From contig NZ_LYOY01000040.1 of the NCBI RefSeq assembly GCF_001653515.1, forward strand, positions 1,426,001-1,490,000: a stretch of 64,000 nucleotides of DNA. Reading direction: 5' to 3'. This document shows, in pieces, positions 16,501 through 25,026 of the stretch. The first letter of the stretch is position 1. Every line of letters begins with the position of its first letter. This DNA is from Streptomyces sp. ERV7. Its GTDB lineage: Bacteria > Actinomycetota > Actinomycetes > Streptomycetales > Streptomycetaceae. The notes beneath the pieces were generated by a model. That model saw only the letters and a list, made by a program, of their open reading frames with translations, did not search any database and had not been told where the DNA came from. Both the position numbers and the translations under genes were made by a program.

Positions 16501-18425
16501 TCGTAGAGCTCCTCTTCGGCGAGGTACTTGACCAGCTCCTCTTTCTCGAAGAGGGCGAGCAGGTCGGCACGGATGGGTTCGGTCTCTGCGCGTTCGAGCC
16601 GGATCTGGCCCCGCACCGGGTCGGTGGCCGCGAGGCCGCCCGTGGGGTCGGCGAGCCGGCACAGCAGGTTGGCGCGGCGCCAGCCCCGGTCCATCGCGGG
16701 CCAGTCCTCGCGGGTGTGGCCGCCCCGGCTCTCGGTGCGCTCCAGGGCCGCGCGTGCCACGCACTCGCTGACCAGGAGCATGTTCCGCAGGTCGAGGGCG
16801 AGGTGCCAGCCCGGGTTGAACTGGCGGTGCCCCTCCACCCCGGCCCGCCGGGCCCGTACGCGCAGCTCGGCCAGCTTCTCCAGGGCCTGCCGCATCTCCG
16901 CGTCCCGGCGGATGATGCCGACCAGGTCGTTCATGGCCTGCTGGAGCTCCTGGTGGAGGGTGTACGGGTTCTCCGGCGCCGCGCCCTCCTGCGGCTCGGC
17001 ACTGAACGGCCGCAGCGCCTCCGCCGCCGCCAGGTCCACCTGGGCCTCGTCGACGGCCGGGCGCGCGCCGGCCAGGGCCGAGGCGTACTCGGCGGCGTGC
17101 AGCCCCGCACGGCGGCCGAAGACCAGCAGGTCGGAGAGGGAGTTGCCGCCGAGGCGGTTGGAGCCGTGCATCCCGCCGGCCACCTCGCCCGCCGCGAAAA
17201 GGCCGGGCACCCCGCGTGCGGCGGCGGTGTCCGAGTCGACGGCGATGCCGCCCATCACGTAGTGACAGGTCGGGCCGACCTCCATCGGCTCGGCCGTGAT
17301 GTCGACGTCGGCCAGCTCCTTGAACTGGTGGTGCATGGAGGGCAGCCGTCGCCGGATGACCTCGGCGGGCATCCGGGTCGACACGTCCAGGAAGACGCCG
17401 CCGTGCGGCGAGCCCCGGCCCGCCTTCACCTCGGAGTTGATGGCGCGGGCGACCTCGTCGCGCGGGAGCAGCTCGGGCGGGCGGCGGTTGTGGTCCGGGT
17501 CCTCGTACCAGCGGTCGCCCTCCGCCTCGGACTCCGCGTACTTCTCCTTGAAGACGTCCGGCACGTAGTCGAACATGAAGCGCTTGCCCTCGGAGTTGCG
17601 CAGCACGCCGCCGTCACCGCGGACGGACTCGGTGACGAGGATGCCCTTGACCGACGGCGGCCAGACCATGCCGGTGGGGTGGAACTGCACGAACTCCATG
17701 TTCAGCAGCGGTGCCCCGGCGAGCAGCGCGAGCGCGTGGCCGTCTCCGGTGTACTCCCAGGAGTTGGAGGTCACTTTGAAGGACTTGCCGATGCCGCCGG
17801 TCGCCAGGACCACGGCCGGGGCCTCCAGGACGAAGAACCGGCCGGACTCGCGCTCGTAGCAGAACGCGCCCGAGACGCGGTCGTCTTCTTTGAGGACGCG
17901 GGTGACGGTGCACTCCTGGAAGACCTTCAGACGGGCCTCGTAGTCGCCGAACTCGCGCTTGTCGTCCTGCTGGAGCGAGACGATCTTCTGCTGGAGGGTG
18001 CGGATGAGCTCCAGGCCGGTGCGGTCGCCCACATGGGCCAGGCGCGGGTACTCGTGGCCGCCGAAGTTGCGCTGGGAGATCCGGCCGTCGGGCGTACGGT
18101 CGAACAGGGCGCCCCAGGTCTCCAGCTCCCACACCCGGTCGGGCGCCTCGCGCGCGTGGAGCTCGGCCATCCGCCACTGGTTGAGGAACTTGCCGCCGCG
18201 CATGGTGTCGCGGAAGTGGACCTGCCAGTTGTCCCCGGAGTTCACGTTGCCCATGGAGGCGGCGATGCCGCCCTCGGCCATCACCGTGTGGGCCTTGCCG
18301 AAGAGGGACTTGCAGATCACCGCGGTGCGGGCGCCCTGCTCCCGGGCCTCGATGGCGGCCCGCAGTCCCGCACCGCCCGCGCCCACCACGACCACGTCCC
18401 ACTGCTGCCGTTCGAGCTGCGTCAT
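16497..18425 (-). CDS. sdhA: Succinate dehydrogenase flavoprotein subunit
   Basis: The 642-residue subunit has the FAD-binding GAGGAGLRAA motif at residues 15-24, and the His that carries covalent FAD is His46 (KAHTVMAEGG). Substrate residues are in the FHPTGM and RLGGNSLSDLLVFGRRAG blocks. It oxidises succinate to fumarate. The start at 18425 overlaps the stop of the membrane subunit by one base (TGATG) and its own stop overlaps sdhB, so the three genes are translationally coupled. The length and sequence are of the fumarate reductase/Sdh1-like type, which can in principle work in either direction; direction is not decidable from sequence. Confidence 0.96.
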   Translation of the reverse strand: MTQLERQQWDVVVVGAGGAGLRAAIEAREQGARTAVICKSLFGKAHTVMAEGGIAASMGNVNSGDNWQVHFRDTMRGGKFLNQWRMAELHAREAPDRVWELETWGALFDRTPDGRISQRNFGGHEYPRLAHVGDRTGLELIRTLQQKIVSLQQDDKREFGDYEARLKVFQECTVTRVLKEDDRVSGAFCYERESGRFFVLEAPAVVLATGGIGKSFKVTSNSWEYTGDGHALALLAGAPLLNMEFVQFHPTGMVWPPSVKGILVTESVRGDGGVLRNSEGKRFMFDYVPDVFKEKYAESEAEGDRWYEDPDHNRRPPELLPRDEVARAINSEVKAGRGSPHGGVFLDVSTRMPAEVIRRRLPSMHHQFKELADVDITAEPMEVGPTCHYVMGGIAVDSDTAAARGVPGLFAAGEVAGGMHGSNRLGGNSLSDLLVFGRRAGLHAAEYASALAGARPAVDEAQVDLAAAEALRPFSAEPQEGAAPENPYTLHQELQQAMNDLVGIIRRDAEMRQALEKLAELRVRARRAGVEGHRQFNPGWHLALDLRNMLLVSECVARAALERTESRGGHTREDWPAMDRGWRRANLLCRLADPTGGLAATDPVRGQIRLERAETEPIRADLLALFEKEELVKYLAEEELYE

Positions 18426-19243
18426 CAGAAGAACCTCGGATCGTCGAACGCCCCGGTGGCGAGGAAGTACACGTACAGGTCGGCCAGCGAGACACTGATC
18501 AACGAGGCCCAGGCGAGCAGCATGTGATGCTGGTTCAGCTTTCCGGCCCAGCCCCACAGCCGGTAGCGCACCGGATGCTTGGAGAAGTGCCGCAGCTTGC
18601 CGCCGACGATGTGCCGGCAGGAGTGGCAGGAGAGGGTGTACGCCCAGATCAGCACGATGTTGACGGTGAAGATCAGGGTGCCGAGGCCCATATGGCCCCA
18701 CCGGTAGTGCTCGTCGCGGTAGGCGAGCACCGCGTCGTACGTGAGGAACGCGGCGACCGGCAGCGCGAAGTAGAACGTGTACCGGTGGATGTTCTGGATG
18801 ATGAGCGGGAAGCGGGTCTCGCCCGAGTACTTCTTGTGCGGCTCGGCCACCGCGCAGGCGGGCGGCGAGGCCCAGAAGCCCCGGTAGTAGGCCTTGCGGT
18901 AGTAGTAGCAGGTGCCGCGGAAGGCGAGCGGGAAGATCAGGATCAGCAGGGCGGGGGAGAGGCCCCACCAGCTGCCGATCAGATCGGCGTTCGGGCCGCC
19001 GCGCATCGGGACGCAGTTGTCGGAGACACACGGCGAGTAGAACGGCGAGACGTACGGAGCGGCGTAGTAGTCGTCGTTCACGAAGGCCCGCCAGGTCGAG
19101 TAGACGACGAAGGCGAGCAGTCCGGCGGCGGTCACGGCGGGCGCCAGCCACCAGCGGTCGGTGCGCAGATGGCGGGGCGCGATGGCGGCGCGCGAGGCGT
19201 CGTGAACGCCGGTGAGCGGTTGGGGTTCGGTGCCTGTGGCCAA
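18425..19243 (-). CDS. sdhC: Succinate dehydrogenase membrane (cytochrome b) subunit
   Basis: The 272-residue membrane anchor starts at TTG 19243 with GGAG 7 bases upstream. Five hydrophobic segments are visible: LAPAVTAAGLLAFVVYSTW, LSPALLILIFPLAF, FYFALPVAAFLTYDAVL, GTLIFTVNIVLIWAYTL, MLLAWASLISVSLADLYVYF. His residues suited to haem ligation (NIHRYTF, CHSCRHI, NQHH) occur in or beside them. This is a single-polypeptide anchor like mycobacterial Rv0249c. Between the first two segments an extracellular loop carries a Cys pair (CVSDNC) that could form a disulfide. It is first in the sdhCAB operon. Confidence 0.9.
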   Translation of the reverse strand: MATGTEPQPLTGVHDASRAAIAPRHLRTDRWWLAPAVTAAGLLAFVVYSTWRAFVNDDYYAAPYVSPFYSPCVSDNCVPMRGGPNADLIGSWWGLSPALLILIFPLAFRGTCYYYRKAYYRGFWASPPACAVAEPHKKYSGETRFPLIIQNIHRYTFYFALPVAAFLTYDAVLAYRDEHYRWGHMGLGTLIFTVNIVLIWAYTLSCHSCRHIVGGKLRHFSKHPVRYRLWGWAGKLNQHHMLLAWASLISVSLADLYVYFLATGAFDDPRFF

Positions 19244-19264
19244 CAGTGGCTCCAGTCGCGTGAG

Positions 19265-19552
19265 TCAGGGGGCGCGCCGGTCGCGGGCGCCCAGACCTTC
19301 GTCGTCCGAGTCCGTCCACAAGGAGGTGTCGTACGGCGTGTCCGGGATGGTGACCAGGTCGGGGCGTGGCTCGACGGCCGGGGCGGCGGTCTGGCGCAGC
19401 AGCGCGACGCTCTCGCGCAGATGGTCGGTGTCGGTCCGTATCCGGCGGATGTCCAGGCCGTCGTCGCCGACCTGTTTCTCCAGCCGCCCCACCGACCTGA
19501 CCAGGTCGTCGAGACAGCGCTGAACTGCCGTCAACTCGTCCTGCAGGGACAT
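19265..19552 (-). CDS. Conserved small coiled-coil protein upstream of sdh
   Basis: The 95-residue protein starts at ATG 19552 (GGAAGG about 13 bases upstream). Residues 3-55 form a heptad-rich helix (LTAVQRCLDDLVRSVGRLEKQVGDDGLDIRRIRTDTDHLRESVALLRQ). The C-terminal part is acidic and disordered and ends near LWTDSDDEGLG. It sits 21 bases upstream of sdhC on the same strand and may be part of the same transcript. I recall small proteins of this type next to sdh in other Streptomyces but know no function. Confidence 0.72.
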   Translation of the reverse strand: MSLQDELTAVQRCLDDLVRSVGRLEKQVGDDGLDIRRIRTDTDHLRESVALLRQTAAPAVEPRPDLVTIPDTPYDTSLWTDSDDEGLGARDRRAP

Positions 19553-19863
19553 GACGTGCCCTACCTTCCGCAGTGGCGGGCGGTGACCGGTCATTCCGGA
19601 GGGCGACCTCCGGATCCCCCCGAAAGGTCATGCGCCTGAGAGTGTCGCGCGTCACTTCGGTGATTGTGAAGGTGTGTGCACCGGGTTCCGGGGGCGCACA
19701 CCGACCCGTACGCGCCGTCATTGCGCCGCACGGGTGGGATCCGGCCGCCGCCGCGCCGTGTCGCCGTACGGGCGGGGGCGCCGTCCTCTTCAGTGAGTGG
19801 GCAATACGTGTGATCATCGCGAAATGCCACCAAGCAAACAAAAACTGACGAAGAGGTACAAAC

Positions 19864-22363
19864 ATGCCCCACGTCGGCGTCCAGCGCGGGAGGGCATCCC
19901 GGGCGGTCCGCACCGTCGCCGCGATCCGCACCGCCGCGTCGCTCCGGTCCGTCGCGCTCCTCACCTCCGGTGTGCTGGCGCTGCCCGCACTGGCCGGCTG
20001 CTCCTCGGGTGACGACGAGGCCGGCACGGTCACCGCCCCCCAGGACATCGGTGCGGCGGCCCGGCCCCAGATCGCCGACGGGGGCACCCTGCGCTGGGCC
20101 GTCGACGCGCTGCCCCAGACGCTCAACGTCTTCCAGGCCGACGCCGACGCCGCCACCACCCGGATCACCGGCGCGGTGCTGCCGTCCCTCTTCACCCTGG
20201 ACGAACGCGGCCGCCCGCAGCGCAACCCGGACTATCTGGAGCGCGCGGAGATCGTGCAGCGCGAGCCCAAGCAGGTCGTGCTCTACAAGCTGAACCAGAA
20301 GGCGGTGTGGAGCGACGGCCGGGAGGTCGGCGCACCCGACTTCGTCGCCCAGTGGCGCGCGCTGAGCGGCCGCGACACGGCGTACTGGACCGCGCGCAAC
20401 GCCGGGTACGAGCGGATCGAGAAGATCGAGAAGGGCGCCAACGACCTGGAGGTCAAGGTCACCTTCGCCAAGCCGTACGCGGACTGGCGCGCCCTGTTCA
20501 GCCCGCTCTACCCGAAGGACGTCACCGGTACCCCGGACGCCTTCAACGACGGCGCCCGCACCAAGCTGAAGGCCACCGCAGGACCGTTTCTCCTGAAGGC
20601 GTCGGACCGCGACAAGGGCACCTTCACCCTGGCCCGCAACCCGCGCTGGTGGGGCCGTCCGAGCAAGCTCGACGAACTGGTCCTCCGGGCCGTGCCGCGC
20701 GACAAGCGGGTTGCCGCCCTCGCCGAGGGCAGCCTGGACGTGGCCGAGATCGACCGGTCCGCCGCCGACCGCATCACCCTGGCCGGGCGCGACAAGGGCG
20801 CGGGCCGGGGCAACGACGGCCCCGGGCTCACGCACGGCCCCGGCTCCGCCATCACCCCGGCCTCCGCGCTGCGCTCCTGGGCGATCGCGCACGGCTCCGA
20901 CGAGGAGCGGGCCGAGAGCGAGGTGCGGGCGCGCAGGCAGACCCGCGAGGCCGTCGAGCGGTACGCGGACGAGCAGGAGGGGCTCGCGGGGCTCACCATC
21001 CGCAAGTCCCTTGAGCCCGCCTACACCCAGCTCGCCCTCAACGGCAGCTCCGGCCCGCTCGCCGACGAACGGGTGCGCCGGGCGGTGGCCCGGGCGCTGG
21101 ACCGCCAGGAGCTCGCGGAGATCGTGCTCAAGCCGCTCGGGCTGCCCGCCCGGCCGCCCGGCAGCCATCTGGCGCTGGCGGGCCAGCCCGCGTACGCCGA
21201 CAACAGCGACGCGCTCGGCGGCCAGGACACCCACGAGGCGCAGGCCCTGCTCGGGGACGCGGGCTGGACCCCGGGCGGCGCCCGGCAGAAGCCCGGCACG
21301 ACCAAGGCGGGCAGCAAGGCGTCCGGCGCCAACGCGGACGACGACGCCAAGCGGGAGAGCGCCGGGGACGGCGGCTCGAACGACGACGGCACGTACATCG
21401 TCGGCGACGACAAGGGCAGAAGGGTCCGGCCGGGCCCCGATCTGTACGTCCTGGGCGGCGCGAGGGTCGGCGAGGGTCCCTACTACGCGGACGGGGGGAG
21501 GCCCGCGGCCTCCTCCGAGGACGGCCTGGACGCGGCGGGCGGCGACGACCGGCCCGGCGACAACCGCCCCGGCGGCTCCGGCCCCGGCGCCGACACGCAT
21601 GTGCTCGCCCCGGCCCGCGCGGCCGCGCTCCAGGAGATCGCCCTGATGCGCCAGGCGGACGCGCTGGACGACTCCGCCCACGGCCACCGCGGCGGGGCGG
21701 GGGGGGGGGGAGGGGGCCCGCCGCACCGAGGCCCAGCACAAGGGCGGCGCCCCCGGCGCGTACGCCCCCAAGGGCACCGCCGCCCCCGCGGCGGGCGGCC
21801 CGCTCGGCAAGGACGGCAAGCCGCTCACCCTCCGCTTCGTCCTGCCGTCGGGCGCGGGCTCGGAGTCGCTGCGGGCGGTGGGCGACCGGATCGCCCAGAT
21901 GCTGAAGGCCGTGGGGATCAGCACCGAGATCTCCAAGGTGGCCGACGACAGCTACTTCAAGGACCACATCGCCTCGGGCGACTTCGACCTGGCGCTCTAC
22001 TCCTGGCCCGGCACCGCCTACCCGGCCACCGACGACCGGCCGGTCTTCGCCAAGCCGGAGCCCGCCTCGGACGGCTCACTGGTCGTGGAGCAGAACTACA
22101 CCCGGGTCGGCACCGACCATATCGATCAGCTGTTCGATCAGGCGGCCGGGGAGCTCGACGAGGACGAGGCCCGCGATCTGGTGCGCAAGGCGGACGCCCG
22201 GATCTGGGCGGCGGCCGGATCCATCCCCCTCTACCAGCGCCCCCAGCTGGTCGCGGTGAAGCCCAACGTCGCCAATGCGGGAGCGTTCGGCTTCGCCGCC
22301 CCGTACTTCCAGGACATCGGCTTCAAGAAGGCGGAAAGCGCCCCGAAGGGTCCGAAGAAGTAG
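19864..22363 (+). pseudogene. Orphan peptide-type solute-binding lipoprotein, frameshifted
   Basis: From ATG 19864 (GAAGAGG upstream) the protein has a lipobox LAGC with Cys46. It then has the SBP_bac_5 fold of peptide importers (GGTLRWAVDALPQTLNVFQADA, LEVKVTFAKPYADWRALF, ERVRRAVARALDRQELAEIV). After about residue 480 an Asp/Gly/Pro-rich insertion of about 130 residues leads to a poly-G tract (about 21697-21718), where the frame is lost. The next frame resumes the family exactly: RRTEAQHKGGAPGAYAPKG, LTLRFVLPSG, DRIAQMLKAVG, DFDLALYSWPGTAYPATDDRPVF, ending at TAG 22363. One base is in excess over the 2,500-base span. No permease or ATPase genes adjoin it, so it may feed one of the peptide importers at 25-44 kb. 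The indel is either real or a homopolymer error. Confidence 0.83.
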
Positions 22364-22426
22364 CAGAAGTGATCAGCGATCGTCTGGAGAAGTAGCAGGT
22401 CAGAACCTCAGAACTGGCTCAAGTCC

Positions 22427-22454
22427 CTTGCCCGCCGGTCCGCCGGCGGGCAAG
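22427..22454. terminator. Hairpin terminator
   Basis: A perfect 12-base stem, CTTGCCCGCCGG (22427-22438) and its complement (22443-22454), with a 4-base loop, lies 64 bases after the orphan binding-protein gene and before typA. Confidence 0.75.
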
Positions 22455-22669
22455 GTCGTACCTGCCCTTGACCCGGCCTTGAGGCTGCCTCGACCAGGGC
22501 TCCTCGCAGCTCCCCGCACCCCGCGAAACGATCATAGGTTCGGCCCGGGAGGCCTCCGGCGCGCCAGCCCCGTACCATAGGACTAGCCGTGGCGTGTCCG
22601 CGCCCGGCGGGCGGACGAGGCTTCGACCGTCTGACGCCTGATTCCCGATCGAGAGAAGCGCCAGCCAGC

Positions 22670-24571
22670 ATGCCCACGCGCCACGACATCCGCAATGTCG
22701 CCATCGTCGCCCACGTCGACCACGGTAAGACGACCATCGTCGACGCCATGCTCAAGCAGGCGGGTGCGTTTGCCGCGCACCAGCACCTCGACGACCGCAT
22801 GATGGACTCGAACGACCTGGAGCGTGAGAAGGGCATCACGATCCTGGCGAAGAACACCGCCGTCAAGTACCACCCCAAGGACGGCGGGGCCCCCATCACG
22901 ATCAACATCATCGACACCCCCGGCCACGCCGACTTCGGCGGTGAGGTCGAGCGCGGTCTGTCGATGGTGGACGCCGTCGTGCTCCTCGTCGACGCCTCCG
23001 AGGGCCCGCTGCCGCAGACCCGCTTCGTGCTGCGCAAGGCGCTCCAGCAGCGGCTGCCCGTCATCCTCTGCATCAACAAGACGGACCGCCCGGACTCCCG
23101 CATCGACGAGGTCGTCAACGAGACGTACGACCTCTTCCTCGACCTGGACGCCGATGAGGACCAGATCGAGTTCCCGATCGTCTACGCCTGCGGCCGTGAC
23201 GGCATCGCCTCGCTGACCAAGCCCGACGACGGCACGGTCCCGGCGGACTCCACCAACCTGGAGCCGTTCTTCTCCACGATCCTGGAGCACGTCCCGGCCC
23301 CGACGTACGAGGAGGACGCGCCGCTCCAGGCCCACGTCACCAACCTCGACGCCGACAACTTCCTCGGCCGTATCGCGCTGCTCCGCGTCGAGCAGGGCGA
23401 GCTGCGCAAGGGCCAGACGGTGGCCTGGATCAAGCGCGACGGCTCGATCTCGAACGTCCGCATCTCCGAGCTGATGATGACCGAGGCGCTCACCCGCAAG
23501 CCGGCCGAGGTGGCGGGCCCCGGTGACATCTGCGCCGTCGCCGGTATCCCGGACATCATGATCGGCGAGACGCTGGCCGACCCGGAGAACCCGATCGCGC
23601 TGCCGCTGATCACGGTCGACCAGCCGGCCATCTCCATGACCATCGGCACCAACACCTCGCCGCTCGTCGGCCGTGGCGGCACCGGCAAGGGCGCGGACGC
23701 CAAGTCCGCCGTCAAGGACCGCAAGGTCACCGCCCGCCAGGTCAAGGACCGCCTCGACCGCGAGCTGGTCGGTAACGTCTCGCTGCGCGTGCTGGACACC
23801 GAGCGCCCCGACGCCTGGGAGGTCCAGGGCCGTGGTGAGCTCGCGCTCGCCATCCTGGTCGAGCAGATGCGCCGCGAGGGCTTCGAGCTGACCATCGGCA
23901 AGCCGCAGGTGGTCACCAAGCAGGTCGACGGCAAGACCCACGAGCCGGTCGAGCGCCTCACGGTGGACGTCCCCGAGGAGCACATGGGCGCGGTCACGCA
24001 GCTCATGGGCGTCCGCAAGGGCCGTATGGACAACATGTCCAACCACGGCTCCGGCTGGGTCCGCATGGAGTTCGTCGTCCCGTCCCGCGGCCTCATCGGC
24101 TTCCGTACGGAGTTCCTGACCAACACCCGCGGTACGGGCATCGCCCACTCGATCCACGAGGGCCACGAGCCGTGGTTCGGCAACCTGGTGACCCGTAACA
24201 ACGGCTCGCTGGTCGCCGACCGCGCCGGTGCGGTCACGCCGTTCGCGATGATCAACCTCCAGGAGCGCGGTGTGCTGTTCACCGAGCCCGGCACCGAGGT
24301 GTACGAGGGCATGATCGTCGGTGAGAACTCGCGCTCCGACGACATGGACGTGAACATCACCAAGGAGAAGAAGCTCACCAACATGCGTGCGGCTTCCGCG
24401 GACAACACCGAGAACGTGGTGCCCCCGCGCAAGCTCTCCCTGGAGCAGTCCCTGGAGTTCTGCCGCGACGACGAGTGCGTCGAGGTGACCCCGGAGGCCG
24501 TCCGTATCCGGAAGGTCGTCCTGGACCAGAAGGAGCGCGGCCGCACGGCCTCGCGCGCCAAGCACGGCTGA
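22670..24571 (+). CDS. typA: Ribosome-associated GTPase TypA/BipA
   Basis: The 633-residue protein has the translational GTPase signature at its N-terminus: P-loop AHVDHGKT (14-21), switch I LEREKGITI, DTPGHADFGGEVERG (G3), NKTDRPDSR (G4). EF-G-like domains and the TypA-specific C-terminal domain follow (SRGLIGFRTEFLTNTRGTG, NMRAASADNTENVVPPRKLSLEQSLEF). TypA binds the 70S ribosome and aids 50S assembly and growth under stress or cold. The start at 22670 is given by the MPTRHDIRNVAIVAHVDHG context; the site upstream is GAGAGAAG. The gene has its own terminators on both sides. Confidence 0.97.
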   Translation: MPTRHDIRNVAIVAHVDHGKTTIVDAMLKQAGAFAAHQHLDDRMMDSNDLEREKGITILAKNTAVKYHPKDGGAPITINIIDTPGHADFGGEVERGLSMVDAVVLLVDASEGPLPQTRFVLRKALQQRLPVILCINKTDRPDSRIDEVVNETYDLFLDLDADEDQIEFPIVYACGRDGIASLTKPDDGTVPADSTNLEPFFSTILEHVPAPTYEEDAPLQAHVTNLDADNFLGRIALLRVEQGELRKGQTVAWIKRDGSISNVRISELMMTEALTRKPAEVAGPGDICAVAGIPDIMIGETLADPENPIALPLITVDQPAISMTIGTNTSPLVGRGGTGKGADAKSAVKDRKVTARQVKDRLDRELVGNVSLRVLDTERPDAWEVQGRGELALAILVEQMRREGFELTIGKPQVVTKQVDGKTHEPVERLTVDVPEEHMGAVTQLMGVRKGRMDNMSNHGSGWVRMEFVVPSRGLIGFRTEFLTNTRGTGIAHSIHEGHEPWFGNLVTRNNGSLVADRAGAVTPFAMINLQERGVLFTEPGTEVYEGMIVGENSRSDDMDVNITKEKKLTNMRAASADNTENVVPPRKLSLEQSLEFCRDDECVEVTPEAVRIRKVVLDQKERGRTASRAKHG

Positions 24572-24592
24572 GCGTAGTCCGGTCGGTCTCCA

Positions 24593-24631
24593 CGGCCCGG
24601 CTCTCCGCGATCTTCGCGGGGCGCCGGGCCG
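24593..24631. terminator. typA terminator
   Basis: A two-part hairpin begins 22 bases after typA. The outer stem is CGGCCCGGC (24593-24601) with GCCGGGCCG (24623-24631). The inner stem is CCGCGA (24605-24610) with TCGCGG (24614-24619) around a 3-base loop. Confidence 0.8.
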
Positions 24632-25026
24632 TTGTCGTACGGTGGGTCCGCGTGCGGTCGCGCAGACTGCCTTCCGCCTGTCGCGGGGTCAAGTTGTTTT
24701 CCCCTACATCCTGTTCGGATATCGAGCGCCGCTCTCCGGAAGATGTGTTAACGGTCCGTTTCGGGCGTGTCTGTCTGTGCTCTGTTTGTCCGGATTTCGG
24801 ACTGTTGGCCTGAGCTGATGTTGTCAAAACGAGACCCTTTAAGTGTGGTTTACAGCCCGGCCGTACTTAATAGTTGGCTCCATTGAGCTCGGGTCAATGG
24901 GTCACGCACTGTGGGGAGTGCCGACTCACGAGCACACTCGGGGCGCTTCAACGATCGCCGTCAGGGGTGTCGGCGATCTTTTTGTGCCCCTCTTGTTGTG
25001 ACAAGTGGACTCATGAGGAGGAACCC
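24632..25026 (+). promoter_or_regulatory. Long leader of the first peptide-importer operon, with terminator
   Basis: This 395-base non-coding stretch is the longest AT-richer region in the window. A weak -35/-10 pair (TTTACA 24849-24854, TAGTTG 24871-24876) may start transcription. Downstream, GATCGCCG (24953-24960) and CGGCGATC (24971-24978) form an 8-base stem with a 10-base loop, followed at once by TTTTT (24979-24983): a textbook intrinsic terminator, rare in Streptomyces. It ends 44 bases before the ATG of the binding-protein gene. This is compatible with an attenuator in the leader. The ribosome site GAGGAGGAA precedes the gene. No known riboswitch consensus was recognised. Confidence 0.55.

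Noticed and set aside
16497..20225. sdhA read as a 1,242-residue protein
   Set aside because: The upstream extension is out of frame with sdhC and covers it and the next gene. The family length and the TGATG overlap fix the start at 18425.
22583..24565. A 660-codon open frame antisense to typA
   Set aside because: It mirrors typA codon for codon. Such long antisense frames are expected at this GC content. The translation is Arg/Val/Leu/Asp-rich without any family resemblance.
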